Below are positions 44,850-53,713 of a stretch of 64,000 nt of DNA, in pieces. Each line of letters starts with the position of its first letter. Position 1 is the first letter of the stretch. The stretch comes from CF-46 sp963760735. Its GTDB lineage: Bacteria > Chloroflexota > Limnocylindria > Limnocylindrales > CSP1-4. Position numbers and translations under genes: made by a program. Location of the stretch: positions 1,674,001 to 1,738,000 of the forward strand of contig CAVXEB010000004.1 in the NCBI GenBank assembly GCA_963760735.1, given 5' to 3'. Under the pieces are notes generated by a model. The model did no database searches. It was not told the DNA's origin and was given only the letters and a program-made list of their open reading frames with translations.

Positions 44850-45548
44850 TCAGCCCTCGGACTCGCCCTCGGACTCGCCGCCGGCGGCCGCGGACTCTCC
44901 GCCCGCCTCATCGCCCTCGGCCGCACCTTCCTCGCCCTCGACGCCCTCGGCCACGACGGGCTCCGGCTCGACCTCGACGCGCGGCGCCTGGACCTTGGCG
45001 ACGATCTCCTCGGGATCCGTGAGGAGCGTGACGTCACCGGGGATCGACAGGTCGGAAACCTTGATCACGGCGTCGAAGTCGATGAGCGAGTCGATCGCGA
45101 ACTCGATCGACTGTGGGAGGTGATCCGGGAGCGCCTTGACCCGGACGTTCTCGATCGGGTGGAGGAGCGTGCCGCCCTCGTTCTCGATCGCGATCGACGT
45201 GCCGATGGCCACGAGCGGGACGTCGACCGTGAGCTCCTCCGTCATCCGGACGAGGAACAGGTCGACATGGAGCGGTCGTCGGTTCACCGGGTGGACCTGG
45301 ACGCCCTGGACGAGGACCGGTCGGGACGACTTGCCGTGGATCGACAGGTCGATCAGCGCGTTCTGCCCGACGTGCCGGCGAAGCAGGTCGAACTCGTGAG
45401 CGTCGATCGAGACGTTCTCCGACTCGATGCCGTTGCCGAAGACGACGCCTGGCAGGCGACCGCCGCGGCGCAGCTCGGCGACCTTCTTGCCGGTCACCTC
45501 GCGCGGCTCGGCCGCGAGGTTCGGACGGGTGGCAGTGGCGGTGGACAT
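44850..45548 (-). CDS. rplY: 50S ribosomal protein L25 / CTC family
   Basis: The protein has 232 residues: an L25 domain that binds 5S rRNA (about 1-100: PREVTGKKVAELRRGGRLPGVVFG, then FDLLRRHVGQNALIDLSI and HPVNRRPLHVDLFLV), the CTC beta domain (VPLVAIGTSIAIENEGGTL; VKALPDHLPQSIEFAIDSL), and an acidic Glu/Gly/Ala tail of about 40 residues. GAGG lies 10 bases before the ATG. The CTC form is widespread in Chloroflexota, Actinobacteria and Firmicutes. Confidence 0.94.
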   Translation of the reverse strand: MSTATATRPNLAAEPREVTGKKVAELRRGGRLPGVVFGNGIESENVSIDAHEFDLLRRHVGQNALIDLSIHGKSSRPVLVQGVQVHPVNRRPLHVDLFLVRMTEELTVDVPLVAIGTSIAIENEGGTLLHPIENVRVKALPDHLPQSIEFAIDSLIDFDAVIKVSDLSIPGDVTLLTDPEEIVAKVQAPRVEVEPEPVVAEGVEGEEGAAEGDEAGGESAAAGGESEGESEG

Positions 45549-45683
45549 TCGGGCGGGACCTCGGTCTGATGGCTCGTCTGGGCTCGGGCGCGTCTCGCCG
45601 ACGGGTGCTGTCGGGGCGCCGCGAACGGCGACACCTTATCACGGCACGCTCGGGCGACGACCGTCCGTGCCCGGCCGGGGAGA

Positions 45684-46307
45684 TCAGCCGTCGATGTCGG
45701 GCGCCAGCCAGCCCTTCTCCTCGGCGATCCGGGCGGCCTCCGCACGGTTCCTGGCCCCGACCTTCTGGATCGCCGCCGAGAGGTGGTTGCGGACCGTTCC
45801 CTCGGAGAGCGACAGGCGGCCGGCCATCTCGGCGATCGTCGCGACCTCGAGCGACGTCGCGAGGACCTCTCGCTCACGTCCGGACAGCGGGTTGGATCCA
45901 TCGGTCAGGGCATCGATCGCGAGCGCGGGATCTACGACGCGACCGCCGGCGGCGACCCGTCGGATCGCGGCGGCCAGCTGGCTCGCCGGAGCGTCCTTCA
46001 GCAGGAACCCGGAAGCGCCGGCCTCCATCGCCTGCCGCAGGTAGCCCGGTCGCCCGAACGTCGTGACGACGATGACCCGGCACGAGGGGAGGGCGGTCCG
46101 GAGCTGGGCCGCGGCGGAGAGCCCGTCGAGGCCCGGCATCTCGATGTCGAGGAGGGCGACGTCCGGCCGGGTCTCGAGGGCCCGCGGCAGCACCTCGTCA
46201 CCGCGGGCGACGTCGGCGACGACCTCCAGATCTGGCTCGAGCCCGAGGAGCGCAATGATCGCCCCGCGGACGAGCGACTGGTCCTCCGCCACGAGGAGCC
46301 GGATCAT
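45684..46307 (-). CDS. NarL/DesR-type response regulator
   Basis: The protein has 207 residues: a receiver domain (IRLLVAEDQSLVRGA, acceptor Asp in VALLDIEMPGLDG, Thr in VTTFGRPG, Lys in LLKDAPAS) and a C-terminal LuxR HTH (LSGREREVLATSLEVATIAEM). It resembles DesR-type regulators. It is the last gene of a minus-strand operon with an ABC transporter and its kinase; its ATG overlaps the kinase stop (ATGA). Confidence 0.93.
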   Translation of the reverse strand: MIRLLVAEDQSLVRGAIIALLGLEPDLEVVADVARGDEVLPRALETRPDVALLDIEMPGLDGLSAAAQLRTALPSCRVIVVTTFGRPGYLRQAMEAGASGFLLKDAPASQLAAAIRRVAAGGRVVDPALAIDALTDGSNPLSGREREVLATSLEVATIAEMAGRLSLSEGTVRNHLSAAIQKVGARNRAEAARIAEEKGWLAPDIDG

Positions 46308-47530
46308 CCGATCGGGACCTCGACGCGGAGCCGGAACCCGCCGTCCGCGAGGCGGCCGGCCTCGACCTGCCCGCCGACGGTCGCGACCCGGTCACGGAGG
46401 CCGTCGAGCCCGGACCCGGCCGACTGGTCGTCCGGCGCGGCGTGATCCCGGGTCGCGTCGCCCGTCGGCCCGGAAGCAGTCGGATCCCGTCGGTCGTTCC
46501 GGATCTCGACCGCCGCCGACGTCGGCGCGATCCGGACCAGGATCTCCGCCGCGGCCGCGTGGCCGTGGCGGAGGATGTTCGTCACGCCCTCACGGACCGC
46601 CCAGCCGAGGACGGCGTCGACCGCGGGCGGCAGTCCATCGGGAGCCGGTTCGACGCGGCCGGCGATCCCCGCCGCCGCGAGCGCGGATCGGGCTCCCGCG
46701 AGCTCGGTTGCGAGGCTCAGCTGGCGGTAGCCGCCGATCGTCTCGCGGACGGCCGACAGGGACTCCCGGGCGACCCGCTGGACGTCCTCCATCTCCGCCC
46801 GTGCGCGAGCCGGGTCGTCGTCGACCAGCCGTCCCGCCAGCTCGCTCTTCAGGGCGATGACCGAAAGGCTGTGTCCGAGCGTGTCGTGGAGGTCGCGGGC
46901 GATGCGCGTCCGCTCCTCGGTGACGGCCATCCGGGCAAGCTCGTGGCGGGCGGCGACGAGCGCTCGGTTCGTTCGCCGGACGGCGATCGCGCTGTACACC
47001 GTGAACCCGATGATCGACACGGACAGGCCCTGAACGATCGCCCCGCCGAGGCCGCCGGTGGTGGCGACGAAGGTCAGCCCTGCGGCGACGCCGGCGAGCA
47101 CCATCAGCCCGGTCGCCAGACGCCCGTTCCGGACCGTGCTGGCGGCCGTCGAGGCGTAATAGAAGAAGGCGAACCAGCCGGCGTCCGGGCGGTGGAGGCT
47201 GTCGGCCACCGCGATCGCGATCAGGGCCACGACGGCGAGGGAGGTGACGGTGGTGAGCCGTTCGGGAGCCAGGACCGGGTCGCCGGCGCGCGGCAGGCCG
47301 AAGAACCCCGCTTCGTCCGGGACCTGGGTGTTCAGCGTCAGGATCGCGATGAACAGGGCGGCGCCACCGATCGCGAGGACGGCCGACAGCGCGTCCGCCC
47401 CCGTCGACAGGATGTTGATCAGCGGAATGGCGACGAACACGATGGCGACCGCCCGGAAGAGCGGTCGCCAGGCGCCGTCGCGCGGCAGATCCGGGATGCC
47501 GGTCGCGGGATCGGCCTCGTCGACGGTCAT
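46304..47530 (-). CDS. Sensor histidine kinase (DesK/NarL partner type)
   Basis: The protein has 408 residues. About six hydrophobic segments from residue 28 to 182 form a membrane sensor; HisKA_3 follows with the phospho-acceptor in TEERTRIARDLHDTLGHS (H215), and the ATPase domain has an N-box-like GVTNILRHGHA and G-box-like GSGLDGLRDRVATVGG. The layout fits DesK-like kinases that sense membrane state. Start ATG 47530 overlaps the permease stop and the stop overlaps the regulator start, so all three are translationally coupled. Confidence 0.92.
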   Translation of the reverse strand: MTVDEADPATGIPDLPRDGAWRPLFRAVAIVFVAIPLINILSTGADALSAVLAIGGAALFIAILTLNTQVPDEAGFFGLPRAGDPVLAPERLTTVTSLAVVALIAIAVADSLHRPDAGWFAFFYYASTAASTVRNGRLATGLMVLAGVAAGLTFVATTGGLGGAIVQGLSVSIIGFTVYSAIAVRRTNRALVAARHELARMAVTEERTRIARDLHDTLGHSLSVIALKSELAGRLVDDDPARARAEMEDVQRVARESLSAVRETIGGYRQLSLATELAGARSALAAAGIAGRVEPAPDGLPPAVDAVLGWAVREGVTNILRHGHAAAAEILVRIAPTSAAVEIRNDRRDPTASGPTGDATRDHAAPDDQSAGSGLDGLRDRVATVGGQVEAGRLADGGFRLRVEVPIG

Positions 47531-48318
47531 CCGCGGACCCGTTGCTCGCTGACCCGATAGCGCCAGGCCACGAGGGCGAACGCCACGGCCGCCCATCCGG
47601 CCACGACGGCGAGGTCGACAGGATCCGGCAGGCCGCCGGCCAGGCTCGCCCAGCCGAGGTTCGCGAAGTGGTATGTCGGGAGCATCCGGGCGATCGTAGC
47701 GAGGGTGTCGGGGAAGGTCGACACCGGCGCCCACAGCCCACCGAGGATCGCGAGCCCGATGTAGCTGATCGTCACCGCGCCCTGCGCCGAGCTGGGGTCG
47801 AACGTGAACCCGATCAGCAGCCCGAGCGCCGCGAACGGGAGGACGCCGATCGCGAGCGAGACGACGACGGTCAGCCAGGTCGACGGCGCCAGTGACACGT
47901 GGTTCAGGACGACGGCCGCCACGCCGACGAGGACGAGCGACGGGAGGGACGTCAGGTAGGCGACTGCGAGCTTCGTCGCGACCCAGGCCACGGCCGGAAG
48001 CGGCGTGATCCGCAGCTGGCGGGTCCAGCCGCTCGTGCGCTCCTGGGCGATCGGCAGGGCGTTCGACAGCGACGCCCCGATCATCCCGTAGGCGGCCATC
48101 GACACCATGAAGAACGCGTTCCAGGTCGGGTCCGGCTGGGCGTCCTTGCCGAGCAGGACCCCGGTGTAGAGCAGGTAGAACAGGACCGGGAAACCGATCG
48201 CGAACACGGCGTAGCGTCGGTTTCGGACGGCTCGCCGGAGCTCGAGGGTGAGGTAGGCGGCCATCGCCCGGAGCGGGGCGACGCCGGGACGGGCGAGGGG
48301 CGTGGCAAGGGCGGTCAT
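47527..48318 (-). CDS. ABC-2 type transporter permease
   Basis: The protein has 263 residues with six hydrophobic segments, the ABC-2 permease layout (FAIGFPVLFYLLYTG, then SMAAYGMIGASLSNA, and late LAVVAGWAAVAFALVAWRY). ATG 48318 has GGAG 9 bases upstream; ATG 48327 is the alternative, but abuts that GGAG. The ATPase gene is 37 bases upstream on the same strand. Family members export drugs, lipids or peptides. Coupling to a two-component system suggests stress-induced export, as in BceAB- or DesKR-linked modules. Confidence 0.9.
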   Translation of the reverse strand: MTALATPLARPGVAPLRAMAAYLTLELRRAVRNRRYAVFAIGFPVLFYLLYTGVLLGKDAQPDPTWNAFFMVSMAAYGMIGASLSNALPIAQERTSGWTRQLRITPLPAVAWVATKLAVAYLTSLPSLVLVGVAAVVLNHVSLAPSTWLTVVVSLAIGVLPFAALGLLIGFTFDPSSAQGAVTISYIGLAILGGLWAPVSTFPDTLATIARMLPTYHFANLGWASLAGGLPDPVDLAVVAGWAAVAFALVAWRYRVSEQRVRG

Positions 48319-48355
48319 TGGGAGCATCTCCGTTCGATCGGGGGGGCGGTCGCGG

Positions 48356-49321
48356 TCAGCGGTCGCCGCCGGTCAGGGCGAGGAAGGCGGCTTCGAGGTC
48401 CGGTCCGCCGATCTCGAGGTCGTGGATGGCGAGGTCGGTCCGGAGCAGGGCGCGGGCAGTCGCGTCCGGGTCGGTCGACTCGAGGACGATGCGATCACCG
48501 CCGATCTGGACGGTCTCGACGGCGGGCAGTGCACCAAGGACGGCCCGGTCCGCGGCAGCCAGCCGGAACCGGATCGCCCGGCGATGCGCGCTCTGCTTGA
48601 TCTCGGCGGCGCTGCCGTCGGCCACGATCCGGCCGTGATCGAGGACGACGATCCGGTCGGCCACCTGGTCGGCCTCCTCGAGGTAGTGCGTCGCGAACAG
48701 GATCGTCCGGCCCTCCGCCGCGAAGGCTCGCATGTCGGCCCAGAACGCTCGTCGGCTCTCGACGTCCATCGCGACGGTCGGTTCGTCGAGGAAGAGGATG
48801 TCCGGGTCGCCTGCGATCGCGAGGGCGAACCGGACGCGCTGCGCCTCGCCACCGGAGAGGGCCTCCGTCCGCCGGTCGGTGAGCTCGGTCAGGCCGGCCT
48901 GGCGGACGATCTGGGCGAAGGGCATCGGGCTCGGCGACAGTCCCCGGATCAGCTTGATCAGCTCGCCGACCCGGGCAAGCGCGGGCAGGCCGGACTCCTG
49001 GAGCATCGCCCCGATCCGCCCGCCGCGGACGGCGTCGGCCGGTCGGCGACCGAGGACCTCCACCGAGCCGCCCGTTGGCTCGAGGAGGCCGAGCATCAGG
49101 CTGATCGCGGTCGACTTGCCGGCACCGTTCGGGCCGAGCAGGGCGATCGTCTCGCCGGCGGCGATGTCGAGGTCGATCCCGGCGAGGGCGACGGTCGGTC
49201 CGTAGGTCCGGCTGACGTCGCGGAAGTCCACCGCGACCGTGGTTCGGCGCGGCGCGAGTGGCGCCGGGGCCGGCGCCGAGCGAACGGCGGTGGATGGCCG
49301 AGTGACAGTTGGAAGGATCAT
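48356..49321 (-). CDS. ABC transporter ATP-binding protein
   Basis: The protein has 321 residues. Walker A (LLGPNGAGKST), signature LSGGEAQRV, Walker B (ILFLDEPT) and the H-loop (FATHYLEE) are intact; the C-terminal 80 residues are the regulatory extension typical of DrrA/CcmA-type exporters. GGGAGA lies about 6 bases before the ATG. It is followed by its permease. The divergent gap to 49469 holds the operator described separately, which may regulate both directions. Confidence 0.92.
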   Translation of the reverse strand: MILPTVTRPSTAVRSAPAPAPLAPRRTTVAVDFRDVSRTYGPTVALAGIDLDIAAGETIALLGPNGAGKSTAISLMLGLLEPTGGSVEVLGRRPADAVRGGRIGAMLQESGLPALARVGELIKLIRGLSPSPMPFAQIVRQAGLTELTDRRTEALSGGEAQRVRFALAIAGDPDILFLDEPTVAMDVESRRAFWADMRAFAAEGRTILFATHYLEEADQVADRIVVLDHGRIVADGSAAEIKQSAHRRAIRFRLAAADRAVLGALPAVETVQIGGDRIVLESTDPDATARALLRTDLAIHDLEIGGPDLEAAFLALTGGDR

Positions 49322-49386
49322 GCGGGTCTCCCGGGTTCGAATCGGTGGTCTTCGGCCATCGTCGGTCGGTCGCTGACCCATTCCCA

Positions 49387-49449
49387 GTCACGCCCGTCGC
49401 AAACGCGCCGTGACCCCTCGCCGCCGTCCGACCGTGACGAACGTCACGG
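49387..49449. promoter_or_regulatory. Operator region: four GTGACG/CGTCAC half-sites
   Basis: The best site is an inverted repeat, CCGTGACG (49432-49439), spacer AA, CGTCACGG (49442-49449). A second, wider pair is GTCACG (49387-49392) and CGTGAC (49409-49414), sharing the same half-site. All lie between the divergent ABC-transporter and response-regulator genes. The OmpR-type regulator encoded at 49469 is the natural candidate to bind, by autoregulation (inference). Confidence 0.7.
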
Positions 49450-49454
49450 CGGTG

Positions 49455-49460
49455 TACAGT
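49455..49460 (+). promoter_or_regulatory. Leaderless -10 box before the OmpR-type regulator
   Basis: TACAGT ends eight bases before the ATG at 49469. The -35 zone falls inside the inverted repeat, so binding there would block RNA polymerase. Confidence 0.55.
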
Positions 49461-49468
49461 CGGCCCCC

Positions 49469-50167
49469 ATGAGCTCCACGATCCTGATCGTCGAGGATGA
49501 GTTCGCGGTCGCCCGCGGCATCCAGTACGCCCTGCAGCAGGAGGGCTACACGGTCGCCGTGGCGAAGAGTGGCGAGGAAGGGCTCGACTTCGCGACCAAC
49601 CAGGCACCGGACCTCGTGGTCCTCGACGTCCGGCTGCCGGGCATGGACGGGTTCGAGGTCCTGCGCCGGCTCCGCGCGTCCGGCTCGAAGGCGCCGGTCC
49701 TCGTCCTGACCGCCCGCGACGACGAGGTCGACAAGGTGATCGGCCTGGAGCTCGGCGCCGACGACTACCTGACGAAACCGTTCGGGTTGCGGGAGCTGAT
49801 GAGCCGGATCCGGGCCCTGCTCCGGCGGGCCTACGGCGACCTCAGCGACGCGGCCGGCGGGCGGGTCATCCGCCACGGCGACCTCGTGATCGACCTGGAG
49901 CGGCGCCGGGTCCAGCGCGGCGACCGGCGGATCAGCCTGACCCCGACGGAGTTCGAGATCCTCCGTCACCTGGCGTCGAGGCCGGGCCGCGTCTACACCA
50001 GGAGCGAGCTCCTCGAGCTCCTCCGCGACTACGAGGCGCTCGACCAGGACGAGAAGACGATCAACGTCCACGTCAGCCACCTGCGCGACAAGATCGAGGA
50101 CGACCCGGCCTCGCCGGCGTTCGTCATGACCGTTCGTGGTGTCGGCTACGCCTTCGCCGAGCGGTAG
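49469..50167 (+). CDS. OmpR/PhoB-family response regulator
   Basis: The protein has 232 residues: a receiver (TILIVEDEFAVARGI, acceptor Asp53 in VVLDVRLPGMDGFE, Lys in LTKPFGLRE) and a winged-helix DNA-binding domain (DLVIDLERRRVQRGDRRISL, SLTPTEFEILRHLASRPGRV, MTVRGVGYAF). No Shine-Dalgarno precedes ATG 49469; the -10 box 8 bases upstream suggests a leaderless mRNA. It is followed by its kinase with a 32-base overlap and by an HtrA protease, a layout typical of envelope-stress control (MprAB-like). Confidence 0.94.
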   Translation: MSSTILIVEDEFAVARGIQYALQQEGYTVAVAKSGEEGLDFATNQAPDLVVLDVRLPGMDGFEVLRRLRASGSKAPVLVLTARDDEVDKVIGLELGADDYLTKPFGLRELMSRIRALLRRAYGDLSDAAGGRVIRHGDLVIDLERRRVQRGDRRISLTPTEFEILRHLASRPGRVYTRSELLELLRDYEALDQDEKTINVHVSHLRDKIEDDPASPAFVMTVRGVGYAFAER

Positions 50168-51881
50168 CCCCGCGACCATCGAGGCCGACCCCGGGTCGCG
50201 ACCACCGCCCGCGGATGAGCCGGAGCCCGGGACGCCGGGCTGGTCATGGCGGCGCGTGGTTCCTGCCCGGATCCGGCGTCTCGGCCCGTCGTCGCTCCAG
50301 AGCCGGCTGACGCTCGGCTTCGCCGGGGTCGTCGCGCTGACGCTCTTCCTCGTGACGGTGTTCGTCCTCAACAGGCTCGACGACGAGTTTCGCCAGCAGC
50401 AGCTCGCGGATCTCAAGGCCCGGACCGAGCTCGTCGCGCGGTTCGTCGACGCGCTCGCGACGGACAAGGCGCGCGGTCAACCGATCATTGGTGCCGACAA
50501 CGTCCTCAACCCCGTCGTCGAGGATGCCCTCCGCTCCGACACCTACGCCCGGTTCACGGCGGACCTCCTCGCGGAGGCCGACGTCGACATCGTCCTCGGA
50601 ACGGTGCCGACCACCGGCGGCGACGCGGGCGGGATCGTCCCCGCCGAGGGCGGGGTCTTCCACTTCGGTGCGGTGTCACCCGACCGGGAGGGCCTGACGC
50701 AGGAGCGCTTCGCAGCGGCGCCGTTCGTCCGCCCCGCGACGGGCACGGCGGAGCGATACCTGATCGTCGTCCAGCTCTCGAACCCGTTCACGTTCCGCCA
50801 GACCGCGATCGAGAACGTTGCGACCGTGACGGCGGCGGTCGGTGCCCTGGCCCTGGGGATCGCCGTGATCGTGGCCGCGGCGATCGCGCTGCGCCTCACG
50901 AGGCCGCTGCGCCGCCTGACGGAGGCGTCGCGGTCGCTGGCCGAGGGCGAGCTCGCGGCGCGGATCCCGGCGGCGGACATCCGGGACGGACCGTCCGAGA
51001 TCTCCGAGCTGGGAACCGCGTTCAATGCGATGGCGGACCAGGTCGAGGAGAGCGTGGAGAAGATCCGCCGCGACCGGGACCGGAGCCGCGACTTCCTGGC
51101 CGATGTCTCGCACGAGCTGCGGACACCGATCGCGGCGCTCCTCACCTTCAACGAGCTCCTGACGGAGCGGACCGGGGAGGATCCAAGCGCCCGCGCGGAG
51201 TTCCTCCACAACAGCCGCGTCCAGCTCGAGCGGCTCGACTGGCTCGCCCAGAACCTGCTCGAGCTCTCGAAGCTGGACTCCGGGCTCGTCCTCCTCGACC
51301 TCCGGCCGGACGACGTCCGGGTGGCGGTCGAGTCGGCCGTCGAGCAGGCCGGACCGTCGGCACGACGACGCGGCCTCCGGCTCGAGCTGTCCCTGCCGGA
51401 CACGCCCCTCCGGATTCGCCACGATCCGCAGCGGGTCGGCCAGGTCGTCACGAACCTGGTCGGGAACGCGATCAAGTTCACGGAGCCCGGCGGCCTGGTT
51501 GCGGTGCGGGTGGCGCCGACCGCCGACGGGGCGCGCATCGAGGTCCGCGATACGGGCGTCGGAATCGTGCCCGACGAGCTCCCGCGGATCTTCGAGCGGT
51601 TCTACCGGGGATCGCTCGTCAACGAGGCTCGCGCCAGCGGCAGCGGCCTGGGGTTGGCGATCGTGAAGTCGATCGTCGACATGCACCACGGGGCCGTCGA
51701 GGTCTCGAGCGCGCTCGGTGCCGGAACGACGTTCGTCGTCACGCTGCCGGCCGATCCCCGCCACGATTCGGGCTTCGATCCGGGCCGCGTCGGCGACGCT
51801 GGCCGGGTCGTCGATCCCGCGAACGTGGCGGATTCTTCACCGACCGCGCGTCCCAGCCTGAACGGCGAGGCCTCAGGCTAA
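50136..51881 (+). CDS. Sensor histidine kinase (HisKA, envelope sensor)
   Basis: The protein has 581 residues: a Pro-rich cytoplasmic N-terminus, transmembrane helix 1 (about 58-79), an outer sensor domain (80-225), transmembrane helix 2 (230-252), HAMP (253-305), HisKA with SHELRTPIAALL (H326), and an ATPase domain with N-box TNLVGNAIKF, G-box DTGVGIV, and GSGLGLAIVKSIV. The C-terminal tail is disordered. GTG 50136 lies inside the regulator's coding end; a later GTG at 50256 would avoid overlap. It phosphorylates the regulator at 49469 by context. Confidence 0.93.
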   Translation: MVSATPSPSGSPATIEADPGSRPPPADEPEPGTPGWSWRRVVPARIRRLGPSSLQSRLTLGFAGVVALTLFLVTVFVLNRLDDEFRQQQLADLKARTELVARFVDALATDKARGQPIIGADNVLNPVVEDALRSDTYARFTADLLAEADVDIVLGTVPTTGGDAGGIVPAEGGVFHFGAVSPDREGLTQERFAAAPFVRPATGTAERYLIVVQLSNPFTFRQTAIENVATVTAAVGALALGIAVIVAAAIALRLTRPLRRLTEASRSLAEGELAARIPAADIRDGPSEISELGTAFNAMADQVEESVEKIRRDRDRSRDFLADVSHELRTPIAALLTFNELLTERTGEDPSARAEFLHNSRVQLERLDWLAQNLLELSKLDSGLVLLDLRPDDVRVAVESAVEQAGPSARRRGLRLELSLPDTPLRIRHDPQRVGQVVTNLVGNAIKFTEPGGLVAVRVAPTADGARIEVRDTGVGIVPDELPRIFERFYRGSLVNEARASGSGLGLAIVKSIVDMHHGAVEVSSALGAGTTFVVTLPADPRHDSGFDPGRVGDAGRVVDPANVADSSPTARPSLNGEASG

Positions 51882-51953
51882 GGCTGTTCACGGACGTCCT
51901 CTCGTGCGTCGACGGGTCGTCGCCACGCCCTTCCAGGTGAGACCGTACCTCCG

Positions 51954-53318
51954 ATGACCGATTCGTCTCGAAACCCCCAGGACGAGACCCAGCCTGTCGA
52001 CCCCGTCAGCTGGCAGTCCACGACCGTCCGTCCTGCCGCGCCGGGCGCCGTCTCCTACACGCCGGCACCCGAGGCCCGTTCCAGCTGGCCGGGGACGCAG
52101 TGGGCGACGACGGAGCCGACGCCGGAGCGCTGGTTCGAGACCACGACGGCCACGCCGGCCCGCCCCGTCGCGCTCAGCCCACGGCGCGGCGCGGGTGCGC
52201 CGACCGTCGTCGCGGCGGCCCTCGCGGCCGCACTCCTCGCATCGGGTGGCACCGTCTTCGTTCTGAATGCGAGCGGCGCCCTCGATCGGACGGCCGCCCC
52301 GGTCGCGAGCACCGGGGCCGCCGCAAACGGGGGAACCTCCGTCCGCCAGCCCGTCACCGTGGACGAGTCCTCGGCGATCATCGACGTGGCCGCGAAGGCC
52401 GGGCCGTCAGTCGTTCGGATCACCGCGGACGGAGTCAACCCGGACAGCATCCTCCAGCAGCAGACCGAGGGCATCGGCTCGGGCCTGATCTTCGACGCGA
52501 ACGGCTGGATCCTGACGAACCGCCACGTGGTGGCGGGCGCCAACACGCTCCAGGTCGAGCTGAAGGACGGGACCCGCTACCCGGGCACCGTCTACGGCGT
52601 CGACACCCTCACCGACCTCGCGATCGTGAAGATCGATGCGAAGGGCCTGCCGGCCGCCACGATCGGCGACTCCGACGGCCTGAAGGTCGGCGAGCTCGTC
52701 GTCGCGATCGGCAGCCCCCTCGGGACGTTCTCGAACACGGTCACGAGCGGGATCGTGTCCGCGACGGGCCGCCACATCGCGACCGACAGCGGCGATCTGT
52801 CGAACCTGATCCAGACCGACGCCGCGATCAATCCCGGCAACAGCGGCGGCCCGCTCCTGAACGCCGCGGCGGCCGTCATCGGCATCAACACGGCGATCGC
52901 GAAGGACGCCAGCGGGATCGGCTTCTCGATCCCGATCAACATCGCCCGCCCGCTCATGCGGCAGGCGCTCGCCGGCCAGCCGCTCCAGCGGCCGTACATC
53001 GGGATCCACTTCGTCCAGATCGACGCCCAGAAGGCGAAAGAGGCCAACCTCTCCGTCAAGGAGGGGGCGCTCGTCCAGACCGACCCGACGACCGGCGACC
53101 CGTCCGTCGTCGCCGACGGCCCGGCGGCGAAGGGCGGCGTGCAGGACGGCGACATCATCACGAAGATCAACGACGTGACCGTCGACACGCTCCACCCGCT
53201 CGACGCGGTGCTCTCCCAGTTCTCGCCCGGTGACACCGTCACCCTGACGATCCTCCGGAACGGCAAGACCGTGACCGCCGACGTCACACTCGGGGTCCGG
53301 CCGGCCGGGCTCCGCTAG
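51954..53318 (+). CDS. HtrA/DegP-type membrane serine protease with PDZ domain
   Basis: The protein has 454 residues: cytoplasmic Pro/Thr-rich N-terminus, one transmembrane helix (about 83-106), a trypsin-like protease domain with catalytic His191 (NRHVVAG), Asp221 (LTDLAIVKI) and Ser297 (NPGNSGGP), and a C-terminal PDZ domain (VQDGDIITKINDVTVD). It degrades or repairs misfolded envelope proteins. The stop TAG at 53316-53318 shares bases with the stop of folB on the other strand. The upstream two-component system likely controls it, as for MprAB/PepD and CssRS/HtrA. Confidence 0.94.
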   Translation: MTDSSRNPQDETQPVDPVSWQSTTVRPAAPGAVSYTPAPEARSSWPGTQWATTEPTPERWFETTTATPARPVALSPRRGAGAPTVVAAALAAALLASGGTVFVLNASGALDRTAAPVASTGAAANGGTSVRQPVTVDESSAIIDVAAKAGPSVVRITADGVNPDSILQQQTEGIGSGLIFDANGWILTNRHVVAGANTLQVELKDGTRYPGTVYGVDTLTDLAIVKIDAKGLPAATIGDSDGLKVGELVVAIGSPLGTFSNTVTSGIVSATGRHIATDSGDLSNLIQTDAAINPGNSGGPLLNAAAAVIGINTAIAKDASGIGFSIPINIARPLMRQALAGQPLQRPYIGIHFVQIDAQKAKEANLSVKEGALVQTDPTTGDPSVVADGPAAKGGVQDGDIITKINDVTVDTLHPLDAVLSQFSPGDTVTLTILRNGKTVTADVTLGVRPAGLR

Positions 53319-53713
53319 TCCCGGTCTCGCTCCCCGGCATCTTCTGCAATGGTCGCCCGCGTCCGGCGAATCTCGACCCCCGAGTAGTCGACCGGGCCGG
53401 CGAGCCGGACCGCCGGCTTGCGGACGCGGACGACGACCTCGTGGACCGGGTGATCGGCGAGAAGCCGTTCCGCGATCGTCTCGGCGATCGCCTCGAGAAG
53501 GCGGAAGGACCGCGCCCCGACGATCTCGCGGACGGCCTCGTCGACCTTCGAGTAGTCGACGGTCCGGGCCAGGTCGTCGGAGCGGCCGGCCGGCCCGAGA
53601 TCGAGTCCAAGCTCGACGTCAACCTCGAACGGCTGCGGCGACGCCCGCTCCACGTCGGGGACGCCGTGGCGGCCGTCGAGCCGGATGTTCCGCAGGACGA
53701 TCCAGTCGGTCAT
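53315..53713 (-). CDS. folB: Dihydroneopterin aldolase
   Basis: The protein has 132 residues, the usual size. It opens DWIVLRNIRLDGRHGV, shows the strand FEVDVELGLDLGPAG, the active-site region TVDYSKVDEAVREIV, and the helix RSFRLLEAIAETIAERLL, as in folate-pathway aldolases that split dihydroneopterin to 6-hydroxymethyl-dihydropterin. The ATG overlaps the folP stop (ATGA). It ends the folate operon; its stop overlaps htrA's stop. Confidence 0.93.
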   Translation of the reverse strand: MTDWIVLRNIRLDGRHGVPDVERASPQPFEVDVELGLDLGPAGRSDDLARTVDYSKVDEAVREIVGARSFRLLEAIAETIAERLLADHPVHEVVVRVRKPAVRLAGPVDYSGVEIRRTRATIAEDAGERDRD

